Positions 32,470 through 42,944 of a DNA stretch of 64,000 nt are shown one piece after another (position 1 is the stretch's first letter; every line of letters starts with the position of its first letter). The notes under the pieces are model-generated. The model saw nothing but the letters and a program-made list of their open reading frames with translations. It ran no database searches and was not told where the DNA came from. This DNA comes from Sphaerosporella brunnea (Eukaryota; Ascomycota; Pezizomycetes; Pezizales; Pyronemataceae): contig VXIS01000258.1 in assembly GCA_008704415.1 (NCBI GenBank), forward strand, positions 1 to 64,000, in the 5' to 3' direction. A program made the translations under genes and the position numbers.

Positions 32470-33290
32470 TTGAGGTCAGGGTTAGTCGAAGAAAAGATGT
32501 CGCCCGGTATTGGACCCGAATCCAGGCCGGTGCAAACGACCTCGCCTTCTCTGCTGCGCCGGAGCGGGGGTTCGAGAAGGAAAGCCTCTGTGCATAGTGG
32601 GAGAGACGAGGCTGTCATTTCATATCTAGAATTATTAGAATAACGAGCAATTGATGTTTTGCAATACATTGTTGAAGCCCGCAGCCAGCCAGCCGGTTGC
32701 AGCCCGACGCAGCCGGCCAGGCCGGCTGGCTGTTGAGAACACTGGGTGTGCTTGGGAGGTGTAGACCTTGATGCAACTTTCTTTAAGGGCCTACTGCACA
32801 TCGCCCGGGCTCAAGAGGCTTTCCACCATCGGGGATGTGCATCATAGAGGCTGTTGCCAGCGCTGGAAAAATTGTTTGGTTTTCCATCCCACCGGAAATG
32901 TCGCCTGGCAACGAGACAGCCACGGCTACTGTGTTTACTACGCAATTGGACTTCAAGAAGATCGTTTTCTGGCAAAAACTTGGGGCCAGAGTGGTCAAAA
33001 CGGTGGCGGCAATGGTAACCCTTTGGCCGGACCACGATGAATACAAGGACTTGTGGACCCCAGACGCGGAAGGAATTTCTCGTGCCGACCAAACTTGGTT
33101 TGACAGCATAGCCTTTCAGAATTTGCTCAACCGGGCCGGTGACGGCAGCTGACGGCTTCTGAATCCGAATGACTGTTCGTGATCCGTGGACAACTTCCCG
33201 TGAGTCTAATGTACTTTATTCTAGACACATTCGGCGACCACATCAACAGGCCCGGAGACGACATGGTGAGGGCCCCTGACCACACCCCAC
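32470..33290. repeat. Duplication C, copy 2
   Basis: Collinear with 26690-27335 but longer. On the plus strand 32835-33152 gives an open 105-codon frame with FTTQLDFKKIVFWQKLGARV and DLWTPDAEGISRADQTWFDS. The same block is open but shorter in copy 1, so it was probably once coding. Origin uncertain; probably transposon-related. Confidence 0.8.
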
Positions 33291-33895
33291 GGCCCAGATC
33301 GCCCCATGCGAACATGGCCATCTTGGTCACTATCGTCCTTGAGCTGAAAGGAACGGTCGACAAGCTCTCTGCGCAGAACGGAGAACTTCTGGCTCGGAAC
33401 GCAGAACTTCTGGCTCAGCTCAGCCGCCAACAACGGCGACGGAAGCGACGCAAATGCCGGCAGCGACGCAAACGCCGGCAGCGACGCAAACGCCGGCAGC
33501 TCCACCTGCGGCTGAAAAATCGAAACGCAAAGGCTCCGAGCCGTCTAGCCCGGCGCAAAAGCCGACGAAGCACGCACGGGAAATCTCTCCCCCGGGTCCC
33601 CCGCCTCATTAATGCATTCAAAGCACGCTGGGCCGAGCAACGCACTAGTTTCGGTGCGACCGACGCCTAGCACGCAAAGCTGCTCCAGCCCCCCACAGTG
33701 AGGCTAAGGACAAAGGGGGATGGAAGAAGGTCGAGAGAAAGAAGCGCAGTCGGCCCTCGGGCCGGATAGTGGCACAGTCAGCCGGGAAGAGCGCCCCGCC
33801 AATGCTCAAGCGGCCAGTGACGGAGGCGTGTGCTTCAAATTCTACATAGGAGGAGGAGCGGGCAACACCAAACCACACACGACGCGCAAGCCCCC
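33290..33895 (+). mobile_element. Degenerate retroelement-like coding remnant
   Basis: A leucine-zipper-like stretch (VDKLSAQNGELLARNAELL) is followed, after a frame change, by an Ala/Thr/Pro-rich repeat (TQTPAATQTPAAPPA), a basic Ser/Pro-rich linker (KSKRKGSEPSSPAQKPTKH), a TAA, and then in another frame a basic block (GWKKVERKKRSRPSGRIV). Coiled coil, low-complexity linker and basic block resemble ORF1/gag-like proteins of fungal LINEs. Frame changes and stops show it is dead. No reverse transcriptase is visible. The assignment is tentative. Confidence 0.35.
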
Positions 33896-34280
33896 GGGGG
33901 GGGGGGGGGAAGAAGGTGAAGGGGAAGGGGAAGGAGAAGGAGAAAGAGTAGGAGCAGCAGGAGTGGCTGCAGTCTTTTCCGTCTATTATGTATCGCGATT
34001 TCCTTGTTTTCTTTCCTTAAGAGAGCCCCCAGCAGTAAGCTTGTTCCCACGGGGCTTGTTCCTAAGGGTAGCACAGTCTCTCTTCTATATATATGCCATG
34101 ATCGCATGCGGTCGAATGCAATATGATTATAACAAAAGGAGGCCGCGCTTCCACAGATGAGACAAATCCAAAGCGCCCCAATCACCCATCTGCTCTGGCA
34201 GCCTCGAAAACCTGGGCTATATGTATAAGATCGCTTATCTAGAGCCCCGACACTTTTACACTCTACATTGCAAAAATGAA

Positions 34281-34399
34281 AACTACAGTACGAGGGATTC
34301 CCATGTGGTCACCCACCATAGTACTAACCTCGCGATACACTGCTTAACTAGGGCTGAGCGGACGGGAAGCCGTGTTTTCAGTGTTCTATGACCGTAGCT
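34281..34399 (-). rRNA. 5S rRNA gene (copy 1)
   Basis: 119 nt starting AGCTACGGTCATAG and ending CTGTAGTT, with the conserved internal control region CTTCCCGTCCGCTCAGCC, the AGTTAAGC block and GGTGGGTGACCAC. The 5' and 3' ends pair. Nearly identical copies lie at 52345 and 62791. Dispersed 5S genes are normal in many Pezizomycotina. Confidence 0.95.
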
Positions 34400-34639
34400 G
34401 TTGTTGTTCTCTGACGGTAGATTTTCATAGTATTTCATGGGCGAACACATGAGATCATTCGCGTCAAGAGCCCAAGCTGCAACTCTTGTGCTACATGTCA
34501 CATCACGCGGCAGGTGTTTTTTGTACTTCAGGGCAAGACCGAGCAATGCGATGTGTTCTGGTTTTAATACTCGGCTGCCATCGGAGTGATAGAGTATGTT
34601 TAAGAGTAGTAATCTTGGAAGGGATATCGCTGGTGGGGG

Positions 34640-34744
34640 CGACATCAGATCAACATCTTTGGCCCTGCCATCTTCAAGGCACTTGCCAGGCTGCTCTAGG
34701 TGATAGGTTCGGCCACCAGCGCCAAAAAACAAATTAGTCAACAT
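34640..34744 (-). pseudogene. Third fragment sharing the duplication-A exon
   Basis: The minus-strand frame from ATG 34744 contains DGRAKDVDLMSPPPAISL, sharing DGRAKDVDL and the following nucleotides (GATATCGCTGGTGGGGGCGA on the plus strand) with the copies near 10020 and 15130. The rest differs and the frame runs into sequence upstream of the 5S gene. Best read as a transposed exon fragment. Confidence 0.35.
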
Positions 34745-35044
34745 CGAATCTATGAGGGTTCTGGACGATGTGTTCGTAATTTTTTGTGAGGCTGTCTTGT
34801 GGCCGGGGTTGTGGAATATGCGACGTGGTTTTGCTCCAGAAAGATTCTCGAGCTCGAAAATACAGGTCTGACCCCTAGGTTCAGCCTTTCATTTTGGCGT
34901 CACGGCCCTTTTCACGATGTTGAAGCTTCAACTGGTGGTGATCTCGAACAGTGTGCGCGAGGTTGGACCTCGAGTTTTCGCGCTTTTCAAACTGAACCAG
35001 CCAAAATCGCGACGCTAGCTATAAAACAAGCCCTAATTCTTCCG

Positions 35045-36290
35045 GTACTCAGACACAACCGACTTCGCAATAGCTCGACACTACACATAAAGCTGGCTAT
35101 TGCAACCGGTGGCAATAGTGGCTACAAGACTGAGCGATTTGCATCTTGAAACACAAAAGCGTTGCAAGAAACGCTCTAGTGTTAAAGAATCATAGTCCTC
35201 CGGTTCCGATCAGACATCTGCTAAGAGGATCGTCAGCCATCTGTTTTACCATTTGCTCTCATAGATTACGCACCAAGCCGTTGGGGCGGTTTGGATTATA
35301 AGATCCCCTTTCGTGTCGTGGACGATCTGGACGTCATCGGATTGCAATTCATTAAAGTCTACTATGCACGTAGAACTGTTTGAGTCTGGAGTGGTAAGCG
35401 TCCTTGGTTGAACATCGCTCGATACCGCAGCTATGCAAAATACATTGCTCGGTTTGATCTGGTAGGTGGTGTTTGGCTGGGGTATAAAAAACGCATATGC
35501 GCGGCCGACGTCCTGCTCCAGCCGCTTGTCCGCGATCCGCGCTCCGCCCAGACCCAGTATGAAATCTCCTGACTTATGTCAGTGCGGGGAAAACGAAGGA
35601 TGACTGGGGGAACGGTACCGTCCTTTGCAGCCTCAAAGGTAAAGTCGTGACCCGTCTGGATGCAAAAGGCTGTCTCATCACCTGAAGGCGGGGGCGGCAC
35701 ACCGGTCGTAAACCCGGGTGACTCATCGCTGACTTCAACCTCCAAGGCTGTGCCTGGTATCAACGTCCCATCACTCGAGCGCACCCCGAGACTCACTGGC
35801 CTCCTATCCAAGACCTCAATCAGGATTTGGGCCGCCTGGTCGGATTTGCTGGTTCCACAAATGGCATACACCTGCTTCGGCATTGAAAAGGTGGCTTCAC
35901 CGGAGCCGCTGACTACCCCACGCAAGACAGCAATTACGCTGGTCCACGTCCTTTCCACGGAAGGTGTGATGTTTGGAGCGGCGGTGAAGATGGCATAGTT
36001 TTTTTTTGTGCCGGAATGATTGTTGATGAAGATACTGAAGTGATGTGAACCCCCCCTCGATCTCAGGAGCCAACCAAAGTTTGGCCAAGGTCGGCCACGT
36101 CGACGACGAAATAAACATTGTGTTAAGCGGGGAAATCTTAGCATTTTGGGTTGATGAGCGTGAAAAGAGAAAAACGAAGATATCGATGTCTCGGGGCAGG
36201 CATTTATGTAGAACCAAAAAATGCGGGTGGGCGAGAAGTTGTACAGGTGAGCCGCCTCAAATGTACTATAGAGGAGGATACCGACTAGAT
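35045..36290. repeat. Segmental duplication B, copy 2
   Basis: Collinear with 20839-22329. The CTCGGGGC MITE is reduced here to about 45 bp (36186-36230) with a deleted interior and an altered left arm. Confidence 0.88.
35246..36144 (-). CDS. Paralogue 2 of the three-member family; original start codon lost
   Basis: Exon 2 (35568-35246) and the core of exon 1 (36057-35619) align with the 20976 gene, with the same intron (35569-35618). Shared motifs: HFSIFINNHSGTKKNYAIF, FSMPKQVYAICGTS, PSGDETAFC, ILGLGG, YQIKPSNVF, IVHDTKGDLIIQ. The codon equivalent to the ATG of paralogue 1 is AGG at 36057-36055, so the old start is gone. An in-frame ATG 29 codons upstream (36144) would add an arginine-rich extension and give 282 aa. 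The body has no stop or frameshift. It is either a gene with a replaced start or an early pseudogene. The C-terminus stops soon after LIIQ. Confidence 0.6.
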
Positions 36291-37497
36291 CGAACGATTT
36301 TTCGTCTGCAACAAGCCCTCGTGATTCTTTGTGCAGTCATAACCCCACCTTTGATCCGCTTCGGTGGGGTGAGTTGATCGAGGATCTCAAATGTGCACCT
36401 ATAGCAGCGCAGCTGATAAACCTAAGGGTTTGTTTGGATAGCGCGTTCGTACTCAACGGTCCAACACAGTCGGTAGAGTCAACCTCGACGTTCGACAGGT
36501 TTAACGGACCGTTCGTCCCCCACAACACGATCAAATCGTTGCAAAAAACGTCCTTCTCCACAACTACGCTTCTTGATTGCAATTTTTACTTGTCAAAGAC
36601 ACTTCTGTTCATACCTTGTTATAAATTAAGGCAGAAAACAATGTTTCTGCGTCAGATTTCGTCAATTTTGACACAATGAGCACCGGAAAAAGTCCTTAAA
36701 GTATTACCGGTGCCGTCTGATTCCTCGGATGGGAGAGTGCAATGCCATATGCTTTATCCTGCTGTTTTACGCTCTATTTGAAGTGATCGAGCGGTGTATT
36801 GAAAAATTTTCCACAAAAATTACCGATCGGAGGTCAGGATCTGCCGTTCGTCAAAACTGTCGCCCTGCATGGACTGGACAAAGCAGATATGTTCTCACTT
36901 GTCTTCATGAGCTGAACCACATCTTATGACAAGGATGATCCACGTCGTTAATGGGCCCAGGCCTGCATGCAGTGGCCACGTGGGCAGCGGGGTCAAAGTG
37001 CATGTAGTGCATGTCTTTTTTCCAGCTGTTGTTTGCCTTTTTGCTCCGCCCGTGGGAGGAGTCCTGGTGGAATCTCTGGTCCCGGCGAGCGCGCTTTAAA
37101 AATCCCCGCGATCTTGAAGAGATTAGTCGGAGACGAGGAAGAAGCTACAGTTCAAATCTACGTGCAGGATGTTCAATCTGTACGTTGGAAAAAAGTCAGT
37201 GGAGGGGTGATGCGTGGAGGACCAAGTTTTGTAGTTATGCTATCATAAGGGTGGAACAGTGAGCGTGAATCCGAGAGCCGACTGTGACAATCTTTGCTGC
37301 ATGGATGATTTGATGATTTGCGGTTCTGTTCCAAGGAGTTGCGAACGATCAAGCCATAAATCAATCAGCATATGCGTTTTGACTCTTCCATACCACTTGC
37401 AGAAAACACAAAACTTCCGCAACCCCCAACCAATGAGTGACAGCCCTCGGCATTGGTGAGGTTATAAGAAGCTTGCTATAGTAGTTAAATCAACATT
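36291..37497. other. Intergenic stretch, no supported gene
   Basis: Contains a short phrase (CATGAGCTGAACCA) shared with 23010-23030. Open frames are not convincing. Confidence 0.5.
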
Positions 37498-37588
37498 GGG
37501 GGTGTGGTTTAGTGGTATAATTCCTCTTTAGCACTGGTCGTTTGACCTCGCTTAGAGGCGGTCCGGCGTTCGATTCGCCGCTCCTCCA
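37498..37588 (+). tRNA. tRNA-Ala (AGC), with a 19-nt intron
   Basis: Acceptor GGGGGTG pairs with CTCCTCC (one mismatch), discriminator A; D-arm TTTAGTGGTATAA; anticodon stem CCTCT/AGAGG; T-arm CGGCG TTCGATT CGCCG; followed by a T-run terminator. The loop read from the stem gives TT-AGC-A, then an insert of about 19 nt (37534-37552) at the intron site. The anticodon call depends on this placement. The D-arm is also similar to tRNA-Pro/Gly types, so isotype confidence is moderate. Confidence 0.7.
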
Positions 37589-39921
37589 TTCTTTTTTTTC
37601 CTTCACAAAGAAGTTAAATACCTCTTTTTTCTAACATTTTTGTCAGCGGCTTAGACATGGATTATTTGAGGACAGAGAAAGGGATTTTTCGACGGGCATT
37701 GCAGCAGCTCCGACGCCGACCAACCCGCGACTTCGAATTCTTATATTGCATTCTGTCTGCTACCGGCCCCGGTCCCGGGAACATTTGCTCTGGAGGTTGG
37801 GGTTTGCGGTAGGCAGTGCGGTGCCTAGTAGAGGTGAACCTACTGTCTATATGGCGATGCGCATAGTAAATACTATGGAGGTTGTCCCCGTTGTCTCGTT
37901 TGTGCTGCTTGGCGGTGAGCCAACCGGAATGAACCATGCGAGTGCGATATTGTGAGTACAATCATCATATATCATTCGAATTATTGTGATGTCACCGCCG
38001 CTTCTTCAATCTCTCTCTTCATCCGCTGTCAGTCGCACGTTTTGTTTTGTAGCGTTATGTGGTTGTGCCATATCCATCGTCTCTTTAATCCCTCAGAGTC
38101 ATCGCTCGACGTCCATTTTTATCTATCCCACAAGAAGACTCGTACACAGAAACACATGCTTCGTTCATTACCAGACGTAGATTAAGGTCGCATCACTAAC
38201 CGTGCGCCCCGCGAGAGGAATCATGAGACGTTTATTTTCAGGTTTTTCATTATCCAGACGTAAGTCACAAAATATAGTATAGACAAAAGCATACAACAGA
38301 AAATATGGAGAAAGACGTGCTGATCGGTCTAGACGTCTTACCGTGGAGAAGAACGTATGGGACATGATGAGCCGACTGGCTATCGTGGCGAGCCATGAAC
38401 GCCGAGTTGTTGAACAGCTTCAGGTTGTCGGAATATTTACGGCTGCCCTTAGCATGCAGGTGTCCCGTCGGTGCGGTCGCTGTTTTCTGGGAGGTGAGCT
38501 CGCACCTGTAAAATTTCAAATCAACAAAGCAAACAGAGAAGCGTTGAACCTCTGGGTACACACCAGTCCAGCGTGACGCCTGGAAGTGATAGGAAGGACT
38601 TGTCTATCATAGACCAAACATGGAAATCATACCAACGTTCCCGATATTGCCCACAGCGTGTCGTGCTCGTAGAGGGTGAGACTGTTGCACTCCGCATACA
38701 TAACAAAGGGTAAGATAACCAACAATTGACGGACTCCGCGTCTAAACGGTGAGCCTCGTCGTAGTCGACACTCCTATCCTTTTAATTTCGTGGTTTCCAG
38801 AACGTGTCGCAGAGCTGTGGTCGTCGTGAACTAGTGATGGATTCAATCAGCATTTGCGCAACTATGTATCTAAGAGCTTCATTACCCCACACAGAGCACC
38901 CTTACGTCACGCACAACACGCATAAGTCACGTAACAGGCATATGGCCGGGCCATATGAACCACGAGAAGTAGCACGCCTCGACAGAAGGAGAGCGGGAGA
39001 AAGGCGACCACAAAAACGCGCTGAGAGCAATCGTGTTATTGGAACCGAGCGAAAAGCGGTGATGCGGCCCGCGAATTCAAAGGTCACTCAGGCGGCCACA
39101 AGAACCTGACATCCGGATGATTTTCCATACAGATTCATGATATCACCAAGTACCTCAAAACTACCCTGATAAGTATTAATCTGGCAGAATCCCCATCTTG
39201 CTCGATCAGAAACCCGCCAAAAATAGGTAGAAAGAACTTACTTACAGAGCCGGCCACAAGCCATGTAGATATGTATACCTATCTCCCCATATTCTTGTGA
39301 TTCATCATCCACTGCCATGGCCATTCGGCCGAGCCAGATGCAACCTACTCCCCAAATAGAGGCATGTCCGTGGTGAGAAGCCTTGATCGCGAGGGACGAA
39401 GGCCGAAGAATTTCGTCCCCCCCCCCCCCGGTCACTCGCTCTGGCACAACTAGGAACGAGTCAATCAGGCTTTAGCAAAAATGCTTCCTGGAATACGATC
39501 CGGCGGAACTGCTGTACGGAGACGTATCTACCGAAGTGAGAGAGAGATAATATCGCGTGACATATGCCCATCAGAATACCAGGGAAGCTGGACGACCCAG
39601 CTTGTGAGGTGGAGAGTCCGGGTGGCAGGCGAACGCCAAGGCAACATCGCCGTCAAGAGCGAAGATTCAAAAAGAGCTGCCCATCTTTTTTTTCTTTTCG
39701 ATTTTTACCCGCATAGAGAGATTGCCTACATTGAGCATCATTTTGATATCTGGCTCGCCTCCCTTCCGCGTTCGCCTGCCATCCGGGCTCTCTAGGCATG
39801 TTGCGCATGCTGCAGACCATGAATCGTGTTTTTGAATGCGAGGAACGGTAGGTTATGCGTCCGGATGCTCTGTTTGGTGCTTGACCTGCACCGCGCCGAG
39901 GAGCGGGGAGAAACCGCGAGG
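37589..39921. other. Gene-poor stretch, no supported gene
   Basis: Only short, unconvincing frames. A run of C's lies near 39418-39428. Confidence 0.5.
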
Positions 39922-40279
39922 CAGGGTTCTCAATAGCCTGCCTAAAAAGCCATGGCTGGCAGCCGGGCTGCGTACATAACGAAGCTAGCCCGGCTGGCTA
40001 TTATATCAGCCCTGCTGCGAAGTCGGCACCCAGGCCGGCTGTTGGGCTGCGAGTGCTATCCGGTGAAACAACCCAGTGGCCAGACACTGGTAGTCCCGAT
40101 TTAGAAATGATGTGGAGAAAAATTCAGATAGTGGCGCGCCCCGCTCCATGCTAACCACCACAGTATCTCTGGGCTAGCCCGCCGGGCTTTGGTGGCAGCC
40201 CAAACAGCCGGCGGGCGTTTTGATCATCCGACGCAGCCCTATTGCATCCCGCCGGCTTGGCTAGCTACTGAGAACACTG
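39922..40279. mobile_element. hAT-like MITE (CAGTGTTC family), 358 bp
   Basis: The left end CAGGGTTCTCAATAGCC and the inverse of the right end (CAGTGTTCTCAGTAGC) are flanked by CCGCGAGG and CCTCGAGG, an 8-bp target duplication with one difference. The interior is rich in GCCGGCTG/CAGCCC words like the other copies. No coding sequence. Confidence 0.8.
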
Positions 40280-42117
40280 CCTCGAGGACTGTCCTATGAT
40301 AGACTCAAAGCCCCTTTCCTTGGAACGATGGTAGCGACGATTTATTGGATTATCGACTTGCAGGGTGGGGCTTGGAGGACTCGTAATACTGTGCCGAGCA
40401 TTGAGGCTGGTACAAAAGTATTTGCTGACACGTTCTTTGAAAAAGTACACCGCACAGGTGACAGTTAACTGCGGATGGAACAGGTGGGTGGTGACCAAAA
40501 CCGGGTGAAGTACAGCCTGAGGTAGTTGTCGGCGACCGTGAAGCCCAATCACTGGCATCTGGATTATCCCGGCTTCCAGCTGGCTACCACCTTACTCGTT
40601 TGAGAGCAGGTACACAGGCAGCCATAAACTATGTTGAACCATATACCGACGACGAAGAGAGGTCTGAAAATGACGATGAGGGTTCAGAGCGACTCCGATT
40701 GTAGTGGTGATATACTAGTAAGCCGTTTAGTCTGGTGTCGCGCAGCCACGATGCTTGTGTTAAACCCAAGATAGTGTATCGGGTCGGTTTGGATTGTTTT
40801 ATCGATTGTTGCCGTAAAATTTCTGGGAAAAAGAGCGGGCCCCGCAATTTGGCACGCTCTGTCGCTTGTCAGATTGTTCGAGTCAAATTTTTTTTATCGC
40901 GGGATTGAGGTCTTCGGTGACTGTCGTTTTCCCACGTCAGGGTATATCAGCATTTATGGGGTATATTAGCCCACGCGAGCAAAAATACGGGCGCTGCAAC
41001 TTGACCTTTGCTCAAAGTGGAATCCGCAGCGCCCGTGGGGCCTTTTGGGCCAACGGACTGCACGGACTCTGACGGATTCCAAAACTTCGTCTGATTGGCT
41101 CTGCTCCCTACTGGTAGCGCACTCAGGTCAAAATCCGTGCGAATCCGATCCGTGGACCCTGATACATAGCGCTGGCCCCACGCTGGCCAAGATCCAAAGC
41201 CCAACGAGGAGCTCGCGCGTAGGTTGCGGCCCGGGTCGCGTGCAACACCATCCCCTTTTTGTGGCACAGGCACGTGCCACCCGACACGCGCTTCGCCGGG
41301 CGCAGGTAGCCGCCGCGCTTACACGGCGATCTCTTGCAAAAACGCATCGAAATAGCGTTCTGTCCACCCCCCAAAAAGGGTGAAAGCAACAGGTAAGGCC
41401 CCAGCCCACCAGTCTAAACTGTTCCTGGTAACCACTATATCTTGACCGCCTCGAGCTCGAGAGATGTGATCTGTCAGCTTTGGCTTCTCTCAAAAGTCTC
41501 AGTGATTGGTGAAGAGTGCAGTTTGGCTGCACCCTTTTGGTTATGATAAGATCTGTCGCTTCCGGCTTTTGCGCTCTCTTTTGGCGGGGTGGTCAGCCTC
41601 AAATGAAGACTGTGGGGGCCGCAAGAGACCGAATGGCGGTCGGTGGAAGCAGCTACTGACTGCTACGCTTCGCTCACCACTTTGCGTCTCCTGCAGAAGC
41701 CTCTCCCTCAGTCCTCCCAAACGTGCCGGCGTCATTGCGATATTTATTATAACTGACCTACATAATTTCCTTGGACCGGCGGATCATGATACCTCGCGTT
41801 TGCAATCAGTGCTCGGGCCGAGCGGGACGCAGGAAGTGGGCAGGACGAAGCCGAATGGTTGGTATATACATGGGTCAAGTTGCGGATGTACACGTGTGCA
41901 CATACATACATACATACGCACATTCCCGCGAAAAGCGGGAGTATCGAGTTCCATGTAAAAAAGAGCCTCGTCAAAAACTTGGGGGTGAGGGGGACCCCCC
42001 CCCCCCCCCACCTGGTTCAAAGAACATACTTCATTTTACCCTTTGCTGTTTTAAAAAGGTTCGATCCCCTTCTAACTGCCTATATCCCACAACCCCCGCG
42101 TAGCAAAAACCCCGACT
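40280..42117. other. Intergenic stretch with dispersed 50-bp repeat and C-run
   Basis: No supported gene. At 41430-41485 a phrase including ATATCTTGACC...GAGCTCGAGAGATGTGATCTGTCAG recurs at 43030-43080 and inverted at 49520-49570. A run of C's lies near 41996-42010. Confidence 0.5.
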
Positions 42118-42944
42118 ATGTCGACTTCAAAGATCATCATCTGCGAAGATAACGTCAACGAGCACATCGGCGAGAACCACCGGGCCGACTGTCGTGAGCA
42201 CCCCCACGAGATAGATCATTTTGCCGAGCGGGTATTAATGGGCATAGTGCAAGTGGCCTACAACCTTTTGAGTTGCCGACGTATCAATGAAAAGTGGAGT
42301 TTTTATTGCAATCCCAATGACGAAATGGAGATCGTCGCCCGACTCAACGTATTTCAGCCTCAGGTCAATTGCTTCTTTCTCTGTCCCACCTGACAGTCTA
42401 GGACCTTCTCGCCAAAGACATCGAGTTCCAGCCGAAAGGGTGGTTCCTCACGTCGCTCGTGCAACAGATTCCGAAGATCAAACTTTCACGCCCGCCGTCG
42501 ACGCCTTCACACAGCGAGGTGTGGGACATGATCAGGATTGGATTCGTCAACGATCAAAACTTTCTACGCAAAGGTAAGTAAGTATACCCTATGCCCCCCA
42601 CTCCCTGGCTGACGTTAGATATAGCTGCTGTTACAGTTTTTAAAAGCTATATGGAAAAAAACCCGGATGCGCTGGAAAAAAGATGGCCGACGGTGAACAG
42701 AATAGACAGGTTAGAGATGTGTGAAGCGTTGGAAGAAAAAATAGGTTTGCTGGAGGTCATAACGATGCACGAAGCCAAGGACGAGTATTGGCTACACGAG
42801 TGGTTTGTGCACGAAGCATATCGGGCACTCAGAAAGAAAGCGCTAGATGCCGCTCGCCAGATCTCAAGTTCTGGGCGGGGCGGCAACGTTTCGAGTTCTG
42901 GGGGGACAATCGAGATCGAGAGGGCCCGGCCGTGGGAATTGTAA
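42118..42944 (+). CDS. Unknown protein, 240 aa
   Basis: Three exons (42118-42348, 42402-42573, 42625-42944) with introns of 53 and 51 nt (donors GTATTT and GTAAGT, acceptors TCTAG and TATAG). The frame is open throughout. The protein is charged and helix-rich: HEIDHFAERVLMGIVQVAYN, FQPKGWFLTSLVQQIPK, EALEEKIGLLEVITMHEAK, EWFVHEAYRALRKKALDA, with a Ser/Gly-rich tail. No signal peptide, membrane segment or catalytic motif. I do not recognise a family. Splice sites and codon structure make the gene itself likely. Confidence 0.7.
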
